Position numbers and translations under genes: made by a program. Shown piece after piece: positions 9,393 through 17,946 of a stretch of DNA of 64,000 bases; the first letter of the stretch is position 1, and every line of letters begins with the position of its first letter. The stretch comes from Ruminiclostridium sp. (lineage in GTDB: Bacteria; Bacillota; Clostridia; Oscillospirales; Ruminococcaceae): the NCBI GenBank assembly GCA_017472865.1, contig JAFUNV010000050.1, positions 1 to 64,000 of the forward strand, given 5' to 3'. The notes under the pieces were generated by a model, which saw nothing but the letters and a program-made list of their open reading frames with translations, was not told where the DNA came from and did not search any database.

Positions 9393-10316
9393 TTATTCCC
9401 ATAATGATGCAGGATATGTACCTTTTTCAACGTATTCAGCCAGAGATTTCTTCACCTCTGCAACGTCCTCGGCATAAGTCATGCCGAACCACTTACTGTC
9501 AGTGGTAAGAACCCTAACTGTACATTCGCCCGACTTGATAAGCTTATCAATCTCAATGGGTACGAGAAATTCACCGTTGTTTACGCTATTTTCATCAAGA
9601 TTTGACAAAAAGCGGATAAACTGACGGGAAAGAATTGACATAAAGCCCTCGGTAAAACACCACATATTCATGGAAGCTGCCGCATTTTCAGCGATAATCT
9701 TTGTTTCACCGTTATAAACGCCCTTGATTACACCGTCAGCATCGCGCTTTATCTCCTTGGTCTCTTCAAGACCGGTGAGACAGCCGTCATTCACTGTACA
9801 GATTCCTCGTGTTACAGTGCCGTTTTCGCTGAGCGTGTTTGTAATTTTAAAGCCGCACATAGCGTATTCGGGGATTACTCCGCACTCGTCTGCATTTCTG
9901 AGATACTCAGCTATGGTCTTGTAAGCCTCTGCGCCGTAGAAATCATCGGCATTGATTACCGCAAATGGACCTTTTACAATATCCTTTGCCGCTAGAACAG
10001 CCTGTCCAGTTCCCCAAGGCTTCGCGCGAAGATGTGCAAGCTCGCCCTTTATGGGGATATCATTCTTCTCCTGAAAAGCATAGCTTACCTTTACGTGCTT
10101 TGAAAGACGGTCGCCGATTTTTTCCTTTACCAGCGCTTCAATATCCTTTCTGATGATAAAGACGACATGGTTAAAACCTGCACGAACTGCGTCAAAAACA
10201 GAGTAGTCTATGATAAGCTCTCCGTCGGGACCCACAGGTTCAAGCTGCTTTATTCTTTCGCCGAAGCGGGAACCAATGCCTGCCGCCATTATTACCAGTG
10301 TAATTTCCTTGTTCAT
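9393..10316 (-). CDS. Sugar nucleotidyltransferase (NTP-transferase family)
   Basis: The N terminus LVIMAAGIGSRFGE is the nucleotide-binding motif of sugar-1-phosphate nucleotidyltransferases. It is followed by a KPWGTGQAVLAAKD segment and an acidic metal site in FAVINADDFYG. Length (about 307 residues) fits the family. I prefer the ATG at 10316 because AAAGG lies about 9 bases upstream; the Met at 10322 is almost on the site. Which sugar phosphate and NTP are used cannot be told from the sequence, and there are no sugar-pathway neighbours. The gene stands alone, between the recJ terminator and the ribosomal-protein operon terminator. Confidence 0.85.
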   Translation of the reverse strand: MNKEITLVIMAAGIGSRFGERIKQLEPVGPDGELIIDYSVFDAVRAGFNHVVFIIRKDIEALVKEKIGDRLSKHVKVSYAFQEKNDIPIKGELAHLRAKPWGTGQAVLAAKDIVKGPFAVINADDFYGAEAYKTIAEYLRNADECGVIPEYAMCGFKITNTLSENGTVTRGICTVNDGCLTGLEETKEIKRDADGVIKGVYNGETKIIAENAAASMNMWCFTEGFMSILSRQFIRFLSNLDENSVNNGEFLVPIEIDKLIKSGECTVRVLTTDSKWFGMTYAEDVAEVKKSLAEYVEKGTYPASLWE

Positions 10317-10371
10317 TTTCATTTTCCTTTGAAATAATTTGCTTATTTACCTTTTTCTTTATGATAGATTA

Positions 10372-10399
10372 AAAGGGTATAGAAAAAACTATACCCTTT
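10372..10399 (-). terminator. Terminator of the rpmG-rplA operon
   Basis: An 11-bp perfect stem AAAGGGTATAG (10372-10382) / CTATACCCTTT (10389-10399) lies just downstream of rplA. Confidence 0.8.
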
Positions 10400-10420
10400 A
10401 AAATTTAAATTAATCAGCGA

Positions 10421-11113
10421 TTAAACACCGTACTTAGCTGTGTTAACCTTAACGCCGGGGCCCATTGTGGAAGAAAGAGTGCAGCTCTTGAGGTACTGAC
10501 CCTTTGCAGCAGCAGGCTTAGCCTTAACGATAGCTGCCATAAGAGCTTCCATGTTTTCTTCAAGCTTAGCCTGACCGAAAGAAGCCTTACCGATAGGGCA
10601 GTGAATGATATTTGTCTTATCAAGACGGTATTCAATCTTACCTGCCTTAGCGTCTGTAACAGCCTTTGCAACGTCAGGTGTTACTGTACCAGCCTTGGGG
10701 TTAGGCATTAAACCACGGGGACCTAAAACCTTACCTAAACGACCTACAACGCCCATCATATCAGGAGATGCGATAACAACGTCGAAGTCCATCCAGCCGT
10801 CCATAATCTTCTTTACTGTATCATCGTCAGCGATGTAATCAGCGCCTGCAGCCTGAGCTTCAGCAATCTTGTCGCCCTTTGTAAATACCATTGTTCTTAC
10901 AGTCTTACCTGTACCGTTGGGTAATACAACAGCGCCTCTTACCTGCTGATCAGCGTGACGGGAGTCAACGCCGAGTCTTACGTGAATTTCAACTGTTTCG
11001 TCAAACTTTGCCTTTGCAGTCTTGCAAACTAAATCGCAAGCTTCGCCTACTTCGTAGAACTTGCCGTTCTCAACGAGCTTAGCGCTTTCAATATATTTCT
11101 TTCCGTGCTTCAT
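10421..11113 (-). CDS. rplA: 50S ribosomal protein L1
   Basis: The 230-residue protein begins [14 protein letters not shown] and contains the L1 signature around [16 protein letters not shown]1 binds 23S rRNA at the mobile L1 stalk and often represses its own mRNA. The true start is ATG 11113 behind CAAGGAGG; the open frame extends 14 codons further upstream without a site. It is the last gene of the rpmG-secE-nusG-rplK-rplA operon, the common bacterial order, and is followed by a terminator. rplJ and rplL are not next to it in this window. Confidence 0.97.
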   Translation of the reverse strand: MKHGKKYIESAKLVENGKFYEVGEACDLVCKTAKAKFDETVEIHVRLGVDSRHADQQVRGAVVLPNGTGKTVRTMVFTKGDKIAEAQAAGADYIADDDTVKKIMDGWMDFDVVIASPDMMGVVGRLGKVLGPRGLMPNPKAGTVTPDVAKAVTDAKAGKIEYRLDKTNIIHCPIGKASFGQAKLEENMEALMAAIVKAKPAAAKGQYLKSCTLSSTMGPGVKVNTAKYGV

Positions 11114-11187
11114 GTAAAAATCCTCCTTGTGGTCAAACGGTATAAAACCTCCCACGCATAAAATTTATTTCGTACTTACTTTTTAAA

Positions 11188-11613
11188 TCAGTCAACTACT
11201 TCTACACCCATGGAGCGAGCAGTACCAGCAATCATGGACATAGCAGCGTCGATAGAACCTGCGTTGAGGTCCTTCATCTTCTGTTCAGCGATAGCCTGAA
11301 CCTGAGCCTTTGTGATCTTGGCAACCTTAGTCTTGTTAGGTGTGCCGGAAGCAGTTTCAATACCGCAAGCCTTCTTGATAAGAACAGCAGCGGGGGGAGT
11401 CTTTGTAACAAAAGTGAAGCTTCTGTCAGCGTATACTGTAATAACAACAGGGATAATGAGACCTGCGTCGTTCTTTGTGCGCTCGTTGAATTCCTTTGTG
11501 AACGCCATAATATTAACACCGTGCTGACCTAATGCAGGACCAACAGGGGGAGCAGGTGTAGCTTTACCTGCGGGAATCTGTAATTTAATAAATCCGACTA
11601 CTTTCTGAGCCAT
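11188..11613 (-). CDS. rplK: 50S ribosomal protein L11
   Basis: The 141-residue protein matches L11 throughout: [34 protein letters not shown], and the C-terminal rRNA-binding domain with [11 protein letters not shown]11 sits in the GTPase-associated centre and is needed for stringent-response sensing by RelA. It lies between nusG and rplA with short gaps, and has a good GGAGGT site upstream of ATG 11613. Confidence 0.98.
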   Translation of the reverse strand: MAQKVVGFIKLQIPAGKATPAPPVGPALGQHGVNIMAFTKEFNERTKNDAGLIIPVVITVYADRSFTFVTKTPPAAVLIKKACGIETASGTPNKTKVAKITKAQVQAIAEQKMKDLNAGSIDAAMSMIAGTARSMGVEVVD

Positions 11614-11642
11614 TTTTAATTACCTCCAAAAAAAACGTAACA

Positions 11643-12176
11643 TTAGTTGATTTTTTCAACTGCCGATATTTCTAAGGTTGTGGGAGTTTCACGACCGAAC
11701 ATTGCCACTGTAACAAGTACAGTGCCTGCTGCCTCGTCAACTTCCTTAACCGTACCCTCAAAGCCTTCCAGTGCACCGGAGGTGATATTTACCATATCGC
11801 CTACTGCAACCTTGGACTCTGAAACCTTCTTGACAACGCCGAGGTTGATAACCTCTTCCTCTGTGAGCGGAATGGGCTTTGACCCGGGACCTACGAAACC
11901 TGTAACACCTCTTGTGTTGCGGCAGATATACCAGGACTCGTCAGTCATGACCATCTTGACATACACGTAGCAGGGGAAAAGCTTTTCTTCCTTCTGGTTG
12001 CCTTCTCTGTCGAGAATGGGCTTTCCGTAGTCGTCCGTAGCAGGACCTATCGGAACCATTACATCTTCAATAAGATGCTGAAGATTTCTGTTTTCCGCTA
12101 ACGTCTTAATGTCGTTTGCAACCTTATTCTCGTAGCCGGAATAGGTGTGTAAAATATACCATTTAGCCTCTGACAT
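11643..12176 (-). CDS. nusG: Transcription termination/antitermination factor NusG
   Basis: The 177-residue protein has the NGN domain (AKWYILHTYSGYENKVA at residues 4-20) and the C-terminal KOW domain (VGDMVNITSGALEGFEGTV). NusG binds RNA polymerase and links it to Rho or to the ribosome through NusE/S10. It sits between secE and rplK in the standard order and is co-transcribed from the promoter upstream of rpmG. Confidence 0.97.
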   Translation of the reverse strand: MSEAKWYILHTYSGYENKVANDIKTLAENRNLQHLIEDVMVPIGPATDDYGKPILDREGNQKEEKLFPCYVYVKMVMTDESWYICRNTRGVTGFVGPGSKPIPLTEEEVINLGVVKKVSESKVAVGDMVNITSGALEGFEGTVKEVDEAAGTVLVTVAMFGRETPTTLEISAVEKIN

Positions 12177-12214
12177 CTTAATCCCCTTTTCCTTTTAATG
12201 CGTCGTCACCCAGC

Positions 12215-12448
12215 TTACTTGCCAAGCATAAGCTTAATCAGGAGCATGAATATTGAATCAACGCCCCAGATAGCGATACCCGAAACCACCATAGAAACGA
12301 TAACAACGATTGTATTGTTGATTACCTGCTTTCTTGACGGCCACACTACCTTTTTGAATTCGGATCTGGCATCCTTAAAATACTTCACAATGGACTTCTT
12401 TTCCTTCTTGGGAGTCGAAGTCTTCACTGCTGCCTTTTCGTTAGCCAT
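12215..12448 (-). CDS. secE: Preprotein translocase subunit SecE
   Basis: A 77-residue single-span membrane protein with the SecE pattern: a basic N terminus, YFKDARSEFKKVVWPSRKQV, then one transmembrane helix (IVVIVSMVVSGIAIWGVDS). SecE is the small essential subunit of the SecYEG channel. Its position between rpmG and nusG is the standard gene order. Confidence 0.95.
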   Translation of the reverse strand: MANEKAAVKTSTPKKEKKSIVKYFKDARSEFKKVVWPSRKQVINNTIVVIVSMVVSGIAIWGVDSIFMLLIKLMLGK

Positions 12449-12459
12449 GTGAGTCCTCC

Positions 12460-12609
12460 TTACTTGGTTTCCTTGTGGAGAGTGTGCTTGCGGCAGAACT
12501 TGCAGAACTTGTTAAGCTCAATTCTGTCAGGGTCATTCTTCTTGTTTTTCTTGGTGTTGTAATTGCGCTGCTTGCATTCAGTACAAGCGAGTGTAATTTT
12601 AACTCTCAT
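12460..12609 (-). CDS. rpmG: 50S ribosomal protein L33
   Basis: The 49-residue protein reads [19 protein letters not shown] at the start and ends [14 protein letters not shown]. This is the zinc-binding C+ form of L33 with two CxxC pairs. AGGAGGT lies before ATG 12609. It is the first gene of the operon; the leader of about 130 bases contains several small hairpins, including GCGCAA/TTGCGC. Confidence 0.95.
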   Translation of the reverse strand: MRVKITLACTECKQRNYNTKKNKKNDPDRIELNKFCKFCRKHTLHKETK

Positions 12610-12744
12610 TTTCGGCACCTCCTATTTTATTATTCATTCTTATGAATGAACTAAGCCTCCCTCGCATATCCGCAATACCCTTAACTGCGGAGGAGCTCCG
12701 CGCAAAATTGCGCAAAAAAATAAGCCCCTTTCCGAGGTATAATT

Positions 12745-12773
12745 ATTTTATCATATTTATCCCGCGTTGTCAA
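12745..12773 (-). promoter_or_regulatory. Promoter of the rpmG-secE-nusG-rplK-rplA operon
   Basis: Minus-strand consensus TTGACA (12773-12768), 17-base spacer, TAAAAT (12750-12745). Confidence 0.85.
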
Positions 12774-12830
12774 GGCTTTTCCGCTTATTTTGAAAAATAT
12801 TTCATTTTTCGCCGATAATGCCTGTGCGTA

Positions 12831-12859
12831 TTGACAAAATGAGCTTTTTTTGGTATAAT
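12831..12859 (+). promoter_or_regulatory. Promoter of the zinc-ribbon membrane protein gene
   Basis: TTGACA (12831-12836), 17-base spacer, TATAAT (12854-12859), about 40 bases before ATG 12899. Confidence 0.88.
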
Positions 12860-12898
12860 TTCACCATAATAAAAACACTACGGGAAAGGATTTTTACC

Positions 12899-13297
12899 AT
12901 GAAAACCTGCGTAAAATGCAAATCACTCAATAAAGACGACAATAACTTCTGTAACGCCTGCGGCTGCTCTGAATTTGTTGCAGCTCCCGAGGGTGCGCAG
13001 GTTCCTGCACAGCCTGCTCCTGCTCACGTACATAAAAAGGACTACACAATGTATGACCTTTTCACGATTTTCGGCTTTGTGTCCTCGATTATAGGCTTTT
13101 TTGTAATCGCGCTGGTGCTTGAACCCCTGTCTCTTTCCGCGTCTATTGCGGGCTTCGCTAAGGGCAAGCGCTGGAGAGGTCTTGCAATTGCCGCTATCGT
13201 TATTGCCGCTATCGGTCTGCTTATCCGTCTTTTCGTAACTCTCTACGATATCGGCATGATTCCCGAATGGCTTATTACGGGCACTTTTGAAAATTAA
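12899..13297 (+). CDS. Zinc-ribbon membrane protein
   Basis: The open frame begins at 12818, but that part covers the promoter; the start is ATG 12899 behind GGGAAAGGA. The product of about 132 residues opens with a zinc ribbon (CVKCKSLNKDDNNFCNACG), has a Pro/Ala/Gln linker, and then two hydrophobic segments near residues 60-85 and 97-117. The membrane part resembles DUF4190-like small proteins with an internal GKRWRGLAIAA motif. The function is unknown. It is transcribed from its own strong promoter and followed by the small gene at 13334. Confidence 0.75.
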   Translation: MKTCVKCKSLNKDDNNFCNACGCSEFVAAPEGAQVPAQPAPAHVHKKDYTMYDLFTIFGFVSSIIGFFVIALVLEPLSLSASIAGFAKGKRWRGLAIAAIVIAAIGLLIRLFVTLYDIGMIPEWLITGTFEN

Positions 13298-13333
13298 GAC
13301 GCATGTCTTTTATATTAAGAAAGGAGAAAAACA

Positions 13334-13561
13334 ATGGATATCAAGGAAAAAATTGAAGAAATCGTGGCAAAGGTAAAGTCTGACCCCGATTTTGCAAATG
13401 ATTTCAAGGCAAACCCCATCAAGGCGGTTGAAAAGGTTCTCGGCGTTGACCTCCCCGATGATGTTATCGGAAAGGTAGTTGACGGCGTAAAATCAAAGGT
13501 TTCCTTCGACGGTATCGCAGACAAGGTCGGCGGTATTCTCGATATGTTCAAGAAAGACTGA
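13334..13561 (+). CDS. Small acidic helical protein, Nif11-leader-like
   Basis: A 75-residue protein begins MDIKEKIEEIVAKVKSDPDF and continues with a helix, a short VLGVDLPDD segment, and a Gly-rich then FKKD tail. The pattern of one helix, a Pro-containing loop and a Val/Gly tail recalls Nif11/nitrile-hydratase-like leader domains, but no modification enzymes are nearby. AAGGAG lies before the ATG. It is just downstream of the zinc-ribbon membrane protein and ends in a strong terminator, so it is probably expressed. The function is unknown. Confidence 0.7.
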   Translation: MDIKEKIEEIVAKVKSDPDFANDFKANPIKAVEKVLGVDLPDDVIGKVVDGVKSKVSFDGIADKVGGILDMFKKD

Positions 13562-13569
13562 TTAAAAAG

Positions 13570-13592
13570 GCACCCACTGAGGGTGCTTTTTT
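13570..13592 (+). terminator. Terminator after the small helical protein gene
   Basis: GCACCC (13570-13575) / GGGTGC (13581-13586) followed by TTTTTT. Confidence 0.85.
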
Positions 13593-13653
13593 GATTAATA
13601 CGCTCCCCCACCGAAAAATCAGTAATATTTTAATATTTTTTCAAAATCTGCGC

Positions 13654-13678
13654 AACCTTTTCCATTTTTAATCGTTAT
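13654..13678 (+). promoter_or_regulatory. Candidate ECF-type promoter upstream of the sigma factor gene
   Basis: AACC (13654-13657, in GCAACCTTTT) and CGTTAT (13673-13678) are 15 bases apart. This resembles the AAC/CGT pattern of ECF sigma promoters and could mean autoregulation. No good housekeeping promoter is visible in the same short gap. Confidence 0.4.
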
Positions 13679-13702
13679 ATAAATAAAGAGAAGCGGAAAG
13701 GA

Positions 13703-14260
13703 ATGATTATATTGAACGACAGCAGGATAGTCAGCTTGTTTTTTGCCCGTTCGGAAACGGCAATCACCGAGCTTATGGATAAATACGGCAGGTTGTGCCG
13801 CAAAATAGCGCGGGGTATCCTCCACAGCGAGGAAGATACAGAAGAATGTATAAACAGCGCCTGTATGCGGTTGTGGAACGCAATCCCTCCGAAAAAGCCC
13901 GAGGATTTAGGCGGATATTTTGCAAAAACCGTCCGCAACGAGGCTATTTCCGAATACCGCAGAAACAGCAAACGAATTGAACATGAAACGGACATAGAGT
14001 TCTGCGGAATTATCCCCGATGGACGCACTATTGAGGACTACGCCGACGCAAACAGCCTTTCATCGTTAATAAATGAATTTCTTGCAGGTCAGACCGCCAA
14101 AAACCGCCGTATCTTCGTGGGCAGATATTATTTCAACCTGTCCGTGACGGATATTGCTTCTTCGCTTGGCATGAGCGAAACCGCGGTGAAATCCCGCCTT
14201 TTCAGACAAAGGAACGAGCTTAAGGAATATCTCAGAGAGAAAGGGGGTATCGCCGTATGA
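13703..14260 (+). CDS. ECF-type RNA polymerase sigma factor
   Basis: The 185-residue protein has region 2 (ITELMDKYGRLCRKIARGIL, then DTEECINSACMRLWNAI and GYFAKTVRNEAISEYRR) and region 4 (YYFNLSVTDIASSLGMSETAVKSRLFRQRNELKEYL). No region 1 or 3 is present, as expected for the ECF group. ECF factors are normally held inactive by a partner membrane anti-sigma factor. The stop overlaps the start of the next gene (ATGA), which encodes a membrane protein fit for that role. Ribosome binding site is AAAGGAA before 13703. Confidence 0.9.
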   Translation: MIILNDSRIVSLFFARSETAITELMDKYGRLCRKIARGILHSEEDTEECINSACMRLWNAIPPKKPEDLGGYFAKTVRNEAISEYRRNSKRIEHETDIEFCGIIPDGRTIEDYADANSLSSLINEFLAGQTAKNRRIFVGRYYFNLSVTDIASSLGMSETAVKSRLFRQRNELKEYLREKGGIAV

Positions 14261-16752
14261 AGGATTTCAGAAACAAGGTCATGGACGGCCTTGATGACAA
14301 GTACATAAATGAAGCCGTAAAGACCTATGCTAAAAATCTTCCCTTGACGGGCGAGCTTACAGAACTGAAAATTGAAAAACCACTGCCCGAAAGCCGCGGC
14401 AGACGTATTTTCCGCGCCTGTGCGAAAATTGCGGCAGCACTTGCGGTTGTAATCGGCATCGGAGTATTCTTTAAGGCCAACGGTATCTCCGTCAGCGAGC
14501 TGTGGCGCAACCGCCCTTCCGAAGTCACCGACACAGGTACTACACCGCCCGAGGCTTCCTCTACCCCCGACGTCACCACCCCTGATATAACCACAACCAC
14601 TCCCGAGACCACAACCAGCCGACCCGAGACAAACTTCAACTGGGAGAGCTACTATGCCACCCTTACAACCGAGCCGCCTGTGGAAATTACAGAAACCGAA
14701 GAAACCACAACCACGGGAACGACAACCACCACCCCCGAAACCTCGGAAACCACTTCTGAAACCACAACCGAGGCGGTTACCGCCGCGCCCCTTGAAATTC
14801 CGCAGTACGTAAATCTCGATTTTGACAGCAATTTCCGCTGCCCCGTGTATTATCCCGACACTATGAGCAAGAGTTTCGCACAGTGCGGTTACAGCCATGT
14901 TTTTTACAGCTACGACGGCTGTATGTACGGCGGAGTTTATGCCATTGAGGATGGCACAGTGCTTAAAGCCGAGCGCAACCACCCCGTTTACGGCAATTAT
15001 GTTCTGATTGACCACGGAAACGGCTACACCTCTCTGTACGCACACTGCTCCGCACTGAATGTCTCAGAGGGCGACAGCGTAGAAAAGGGCAGATATTTAT
15101 GCTGGATGAATAATTCGGGCTACACTATGGATACAGGGCTTGGCTTCGGGCTTTTCCACAACGGAAAGGCGCTAAACCCCGAGGATTATATAGGAAAAAT
15201 GGGCATTGACGACGACCCTGTCTACCCCGAAATATCCAACGAATGGGCGGTCAATATAAACACCGCGGATATCTTCCCCGTAATCGAGCTTTATCATTCC
15301 GATTATGAAACCTACGACCCCGAAGAGATACCGCCGCAGCTTATTTTCAGCGACGGCAAGGAATGCTGGTACACCCTCGGTCACGGAAAGCTGTATCTTT
15401 ACAGTATACCCTCCTACGGTTACAGCAACGGCTGGGCGCACACCCGATACGACCTTTTAGGTACGCTGAACGGGCTGGGCTTCGGCTACGAGGAAGACAA
15501 AACCGATATAAAGGTAAGGCTTACGGAAAACAACATACCCGAAGCATGGATTAAGGTGAAGAAAACCGAAAACGGTGAGGAAATCAGCCATATTTACCGC
15601 ATGGTAATAAACGGAACCACCGAAAACAACCGTAAAACCTATCTTCAGAAAGAATATGACAGCTCTCTCTGGGACAGCCTTGATTTCTTCTCGCTCACCC
15701 AAAACGATGAGGGACAGTTTGAAGGTGCAATAGGCGGAATTATGCGGTACGAGGACGGCTGTACATATCTCAGAAGCGTTGAAACCGAAAGAAGAAGCGG
15801 AGTCTATGCCCTTCAGGTGGTGAATATCGCTCAGGGCGGCTCTGTATTCAGCGATTATATGTTCTTTGAGCCTGACCCGCCTGCGGAAGAGGATAATGAG
15901 AATGTAATTATTCTCCCGGACGCGGACGACGTAAACCCGGGCATGATAATAGAGGACGCCTTCCGCTATAACGGTATGAATTATCAATGGGATATGGGTA
16001 TGAACTTCGGTATTTCCGAATATATCCGCATGGACGACGAAGGAAATATCGTCACAAGCGGCATTACGGAAGAAACGTATTTCTTAAAGGGTATCACCAA
16101 TATCAATCAGCTTACGGAGATTTTCCCCGAGGAAATCTACGACGAAGACTATATCGACAATCGCTTCTTCGACATAGGCATGAATAAAATCGCAGCAGTT
16201 TCCCTCTCTAATCAGGAGCTTAATATTGTAGGCGGAGACGAAAATGTGAAGCAGTACTATCTCAGCGTGTGCAGTGCGAACAGCGAGATAATTGACAGCT
16301 TCAACAACGAGGTTACCTACGGCATGAGCAACGTTGATATTGATTTTCTGGACGACAATCAGGACAGCACCTTTGCGGCAGCATGGGGCTTGCTCTCCGT
16401 TTACGGAAACTGCTATAACCTGCCAAGAACCCATTACACCACCGAAGACGGCTATTATGTAACAAATTTCGGCTACACCTATTTTGAGCAGGAATACCGC
16501 TTCTATCTGACCAGCGGAGAAAAGAACCGTCTGCTGAGCTGCTTCAACACCAAGAACGTGAATGGTCTCCTTGCGTGGAAGCCCGTTGAATACAAGCCCT
16601 TCCCGTCTATAAAGGATTTCACCTTTGAGCTTATTGAAAAGGACAAGAACAATGTTCATTTCAAGGGTATTTATAACGGTCAGAGCTATGAATTCAAGCT
16701 TTACAGCACAGACGGCGTAAGGTGGGATGTTAATTACTTCGGATTGGTATAA
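14257..16752 (+). CDS. Putative membrane anti-sigma factor with a Thr-rich stalk and a degenerate LytM (M23) domain
   Basis: The 831-residue protein starts with a cytoplasmic helical part (residues 1-50, including DDKYINEAVKTYA, common in clostridial anti-sigma proteins), a transmembrane helix near 52-72, a Thr/Pro/Glu-rich stalk near 90-176, and a LytM/M23-like domain near 200-312. The YAH motif (His263) is kept. The HxxxD and HLHF positions are lost: the HxH equivalents are Gly296 and Gly298, and no His aligns four before Asp220. The domain is therefore probably a wall-binding sensor rather than a peptidase. Residues 313-831 are beta-rich and unrecognised. It overlaps the sigma gene by 4 bases. 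Confidence 0.75.
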   Translation: MKDFRNKVMDGLDDKYINEAVKTYAKNLPLTGELTELKIEKPLPESRGRRIFRACAKIAAALAVVIGIGVFFKANGISVSELWRNRPSEVTDTGTTPPEASSTPDVTTPDITTTTPETTTSRPETNFNWESYYATLTTEPPVEITETEETTTTGTTTTTPETSETTSETTTEAVTAAPLEIPQYVNLDFDSNFRCPVYYPDTMSKSFAQCGYSHVFYSYDGCMYGGVYAIEDGTVLKAERNHPVYGNYVLIDHGNGYTSLYAHCSALNVSEGDSVEKGRYLCWMNNSGYTMDTGLGFGLFHNGKALNPEDYIGKMGIDDDPVYPEISNEWAVNINTADIFPVIELYHSDYETYDPEEIPPQLIFSDGKECWYTLGHGKLYLYSIPSYGYSNGWAHTRYDLLGTLNGLGFGYEEDKTDIKVRLTENNIPEAWIKVKKTENGEEISHIYRMVINGTTENNRKTYLQKEYDSSLWDSLDFFSLTQNDEGQFEGAIGGIMRYEDGCTYLRSVETERRSGVYALQVVNIAQGGSVFSDYMFFEPDPPAEEDNENVIILPDADDVNPGMIIEDAFRYNGMNYQWDMGMNFGISEYIRMDDEGNIVTSGITEETYFLKGITNINQLTEIFPEEIYDEDYIDNRFFDIGMNKIAAVSLSNQELNIVGGDENVKQYYLSVCSANSEIIDSFNNEVTYGMSNVDIDFLDDNQDSTFAAAWGLLSVYGNCYNLPRTHYTTEDGYYVTNFGYTYFEQEYRFYLTSGEKNRLLSCFNTKNVNGLLAWKPVEYKPFPSIKDFTFELIEKDKNNVHFKGIYNGQSYEFKLYSTDGVRWDVNYFGLV

Positions 16753-16764
16753 TACGCAAAATTA

Positions 16765-16787
16765 ACGGGCGAACTGTGTTCGCCCGT
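16765..16787. terminator. Bidirectional terminator between convergent genes
   Basis: ACGGGCGAA (16765-16773) / TTCGCCCGT (16779-16787), with T-rich sequence following and AT-rich flanks. Confidence 0.75.
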
Positions 16788-16813
16788 GTTATATTATCTT
16801 TTTTAAAAGCAGA

Positions 16814-17284
16814 TTATTCATCTGTCAGAATGCACACGCAGGTTGCGCCGATACCCTCGCCTTTAAGCCCAAGGCCTTCCTCGGTGGTAGCCTTTACGCT
16901 TACGCAGTCAATATCGACTCCGCATACCCTCGCTATATTTTCCCGCATCTGAAGAATATATTTCGCAAGCTTCGGCTTTTCTGCGGAAATTGTAGCGTCA
17001 AGGTTGGAGAGCCTCCAACCCTTTTCTTTTATAAGTCCGACAACCCTTTCAAAAAGCACCATGCTGTCTATATCCTTGAAGCTCATGTCGTTATCGGGAA
17101 AATGCTTTCCGATATCGCCAAGCGCCAGCGCGCCAAGCATTGAGTCCATTATGGCGTGGACCAGCACGTCAGCGTCGGAATGTCCCAGAAGCCCGAGCTC
17201 GAAAGGAATTTCCACACCGCCAAGCACCAGCCTGCGGTTTTCTGCAAGACGGTGTACATCATAGCCGTGACCTATTCTTATCAT
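16814..17284 (-). CDS. ispF: 2-C-methyl-D-erythritol 2,4-cyclodiphosphate synthase
   Basis: The 156-residue protein starts [13 protein letters not shown] with the metal-binding Asp and His of IspF, and continues with [19 protein letters not shown] and the C-terminal KATTEEGLG. It makes the cyclic diphosphate of the MEP isoprenoid pathway as a trimer. The start overlaps the ispD stop by 4 bases (ATGA), so the two consecutive-pathway enzymes are translationally coupled. Confidence 0.97.
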   Translation of the reverse strand: MIRIGHGYDVHRLAENRRLVLGGVEIPFELGLLGHSDADVLVHAIMDSMLGALALGDIGKHFPDNDMSFKDIDSMVLFERVVGLIKEKGWRLSNLDATISAEKPKLAKYILQMRENIARVCGVDIDCVSVKATTEEGLGLKGEGIGATCVCILTDE

Positions 17285-17946
17285 TTTTCTGCCTCCGTTA
17301 TAGCCTCGCCGAGTGCTATATCCTCGGGGGTGGTTATTTTTATATTATTGTAGCTGCCTGCGGTGATTTTTACCTTTATGCCAAGTCTTTCCGCAAGCTG
17401 TGAATCATCCGTGAAATCTCCGCCCGTTTCCAGCATTTTTCTGTAAAGCGAGGTTCTGAAAGCCTGAGGTGTCTGCGCAGAATAAAGCGTGCTGCGGTCG
17501 GGGGTGCTTTCAATAAAGCCGTCACGGGTAATTTTTATTGTATCCTTTACGGGCACAGCGGCAATTGCTCCGCCATGCTCCATGGCGTCGGAAATTACCA
17601 TTGAAATAAGGTCGGGATAAGCGAAAGGTCTCGCTCCGTCGTGGATTGCGGTAACGTCAGTATCTTCCACGTGGGAAAAGGCAATCTCTGCCGACTCCGC
17701 ACGGCTCTTTCCGCCCTCGCAGACTGTTTTGAGCTTAGTCACACCTGCATCTCTGCAAAGCCTTTCTATTTCTTCGCAGTCCTCCGCCCGTGCGGCAATT
17801 ATAATTTCGATTATTTCAGGACAATTCTGAAAATTAAGCGCACTGCGGAGTATTACAGGTACTCCCCCAAGGGTCAGCAGCTGCTTGTTTGTGCCCTGCA
17901 TACGCGAGGAAGCTCCCGCCGCTAAGATTATTGCCGAAGCGGTCAT
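17281..17946 (-). CDS. ispD: 2-C-methyl-D-erythritol 4-phosphate cytidylyltransferase
   Basis: The 221-residue protein carries [20 protein letters not shown], the CTP-binding loop of IspD, then AIHDGARPF and [11 protein letters not shown]. It transfers CMP to MEP in the MEP pathway. It overlaps both the upstream GGDEF-like gene and downstream ispF by 4 bases each, so all three are expected to be co-translated from the promoter at 19610-19638. Confidence 0.96.
   Translation of the reverse strand: MTASAIILAAGASSRMQGTNKQLLTLGGVPVILRSALNFQNCPEIIEIIIAARAEDCEEIERLCRDAGVTKLKTVCEGGKSRAESAEIAFSHVEDTDVTAIHDGARPFAYPDLISMVISDAMEHGGAIAAVPVKDTIKITRDGFIESTPDRSTLYSAQTPQAFRTSLYRKMLETGGDFTDDSQLAERLGIKVKITAGSYNNIKITTPEDIALGEAITEAEK

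Noticed and set aside
12818..12898. N-terminal extension of the zinc-ribbon membrane protein frame
   Set aside because: The promoter boxes at 12831-12859 lie inside it; the ATG at 12899 has its own ribosome site.
14128..15045. A 305-residue open frame on the minus strand opposite the anti-sigma gene
   Set aside because: It is antisense to a gene with clear domains; its product is Gly/Cys/Val-rich and low-complexity, as expected from the shadow of a Thr-rich repeat region.
16814..17403. Plus-strand open frames opposite ispF and ispD
   Set aside because: They lack ribosome sites and cover two highly conserved genes on the other strand.
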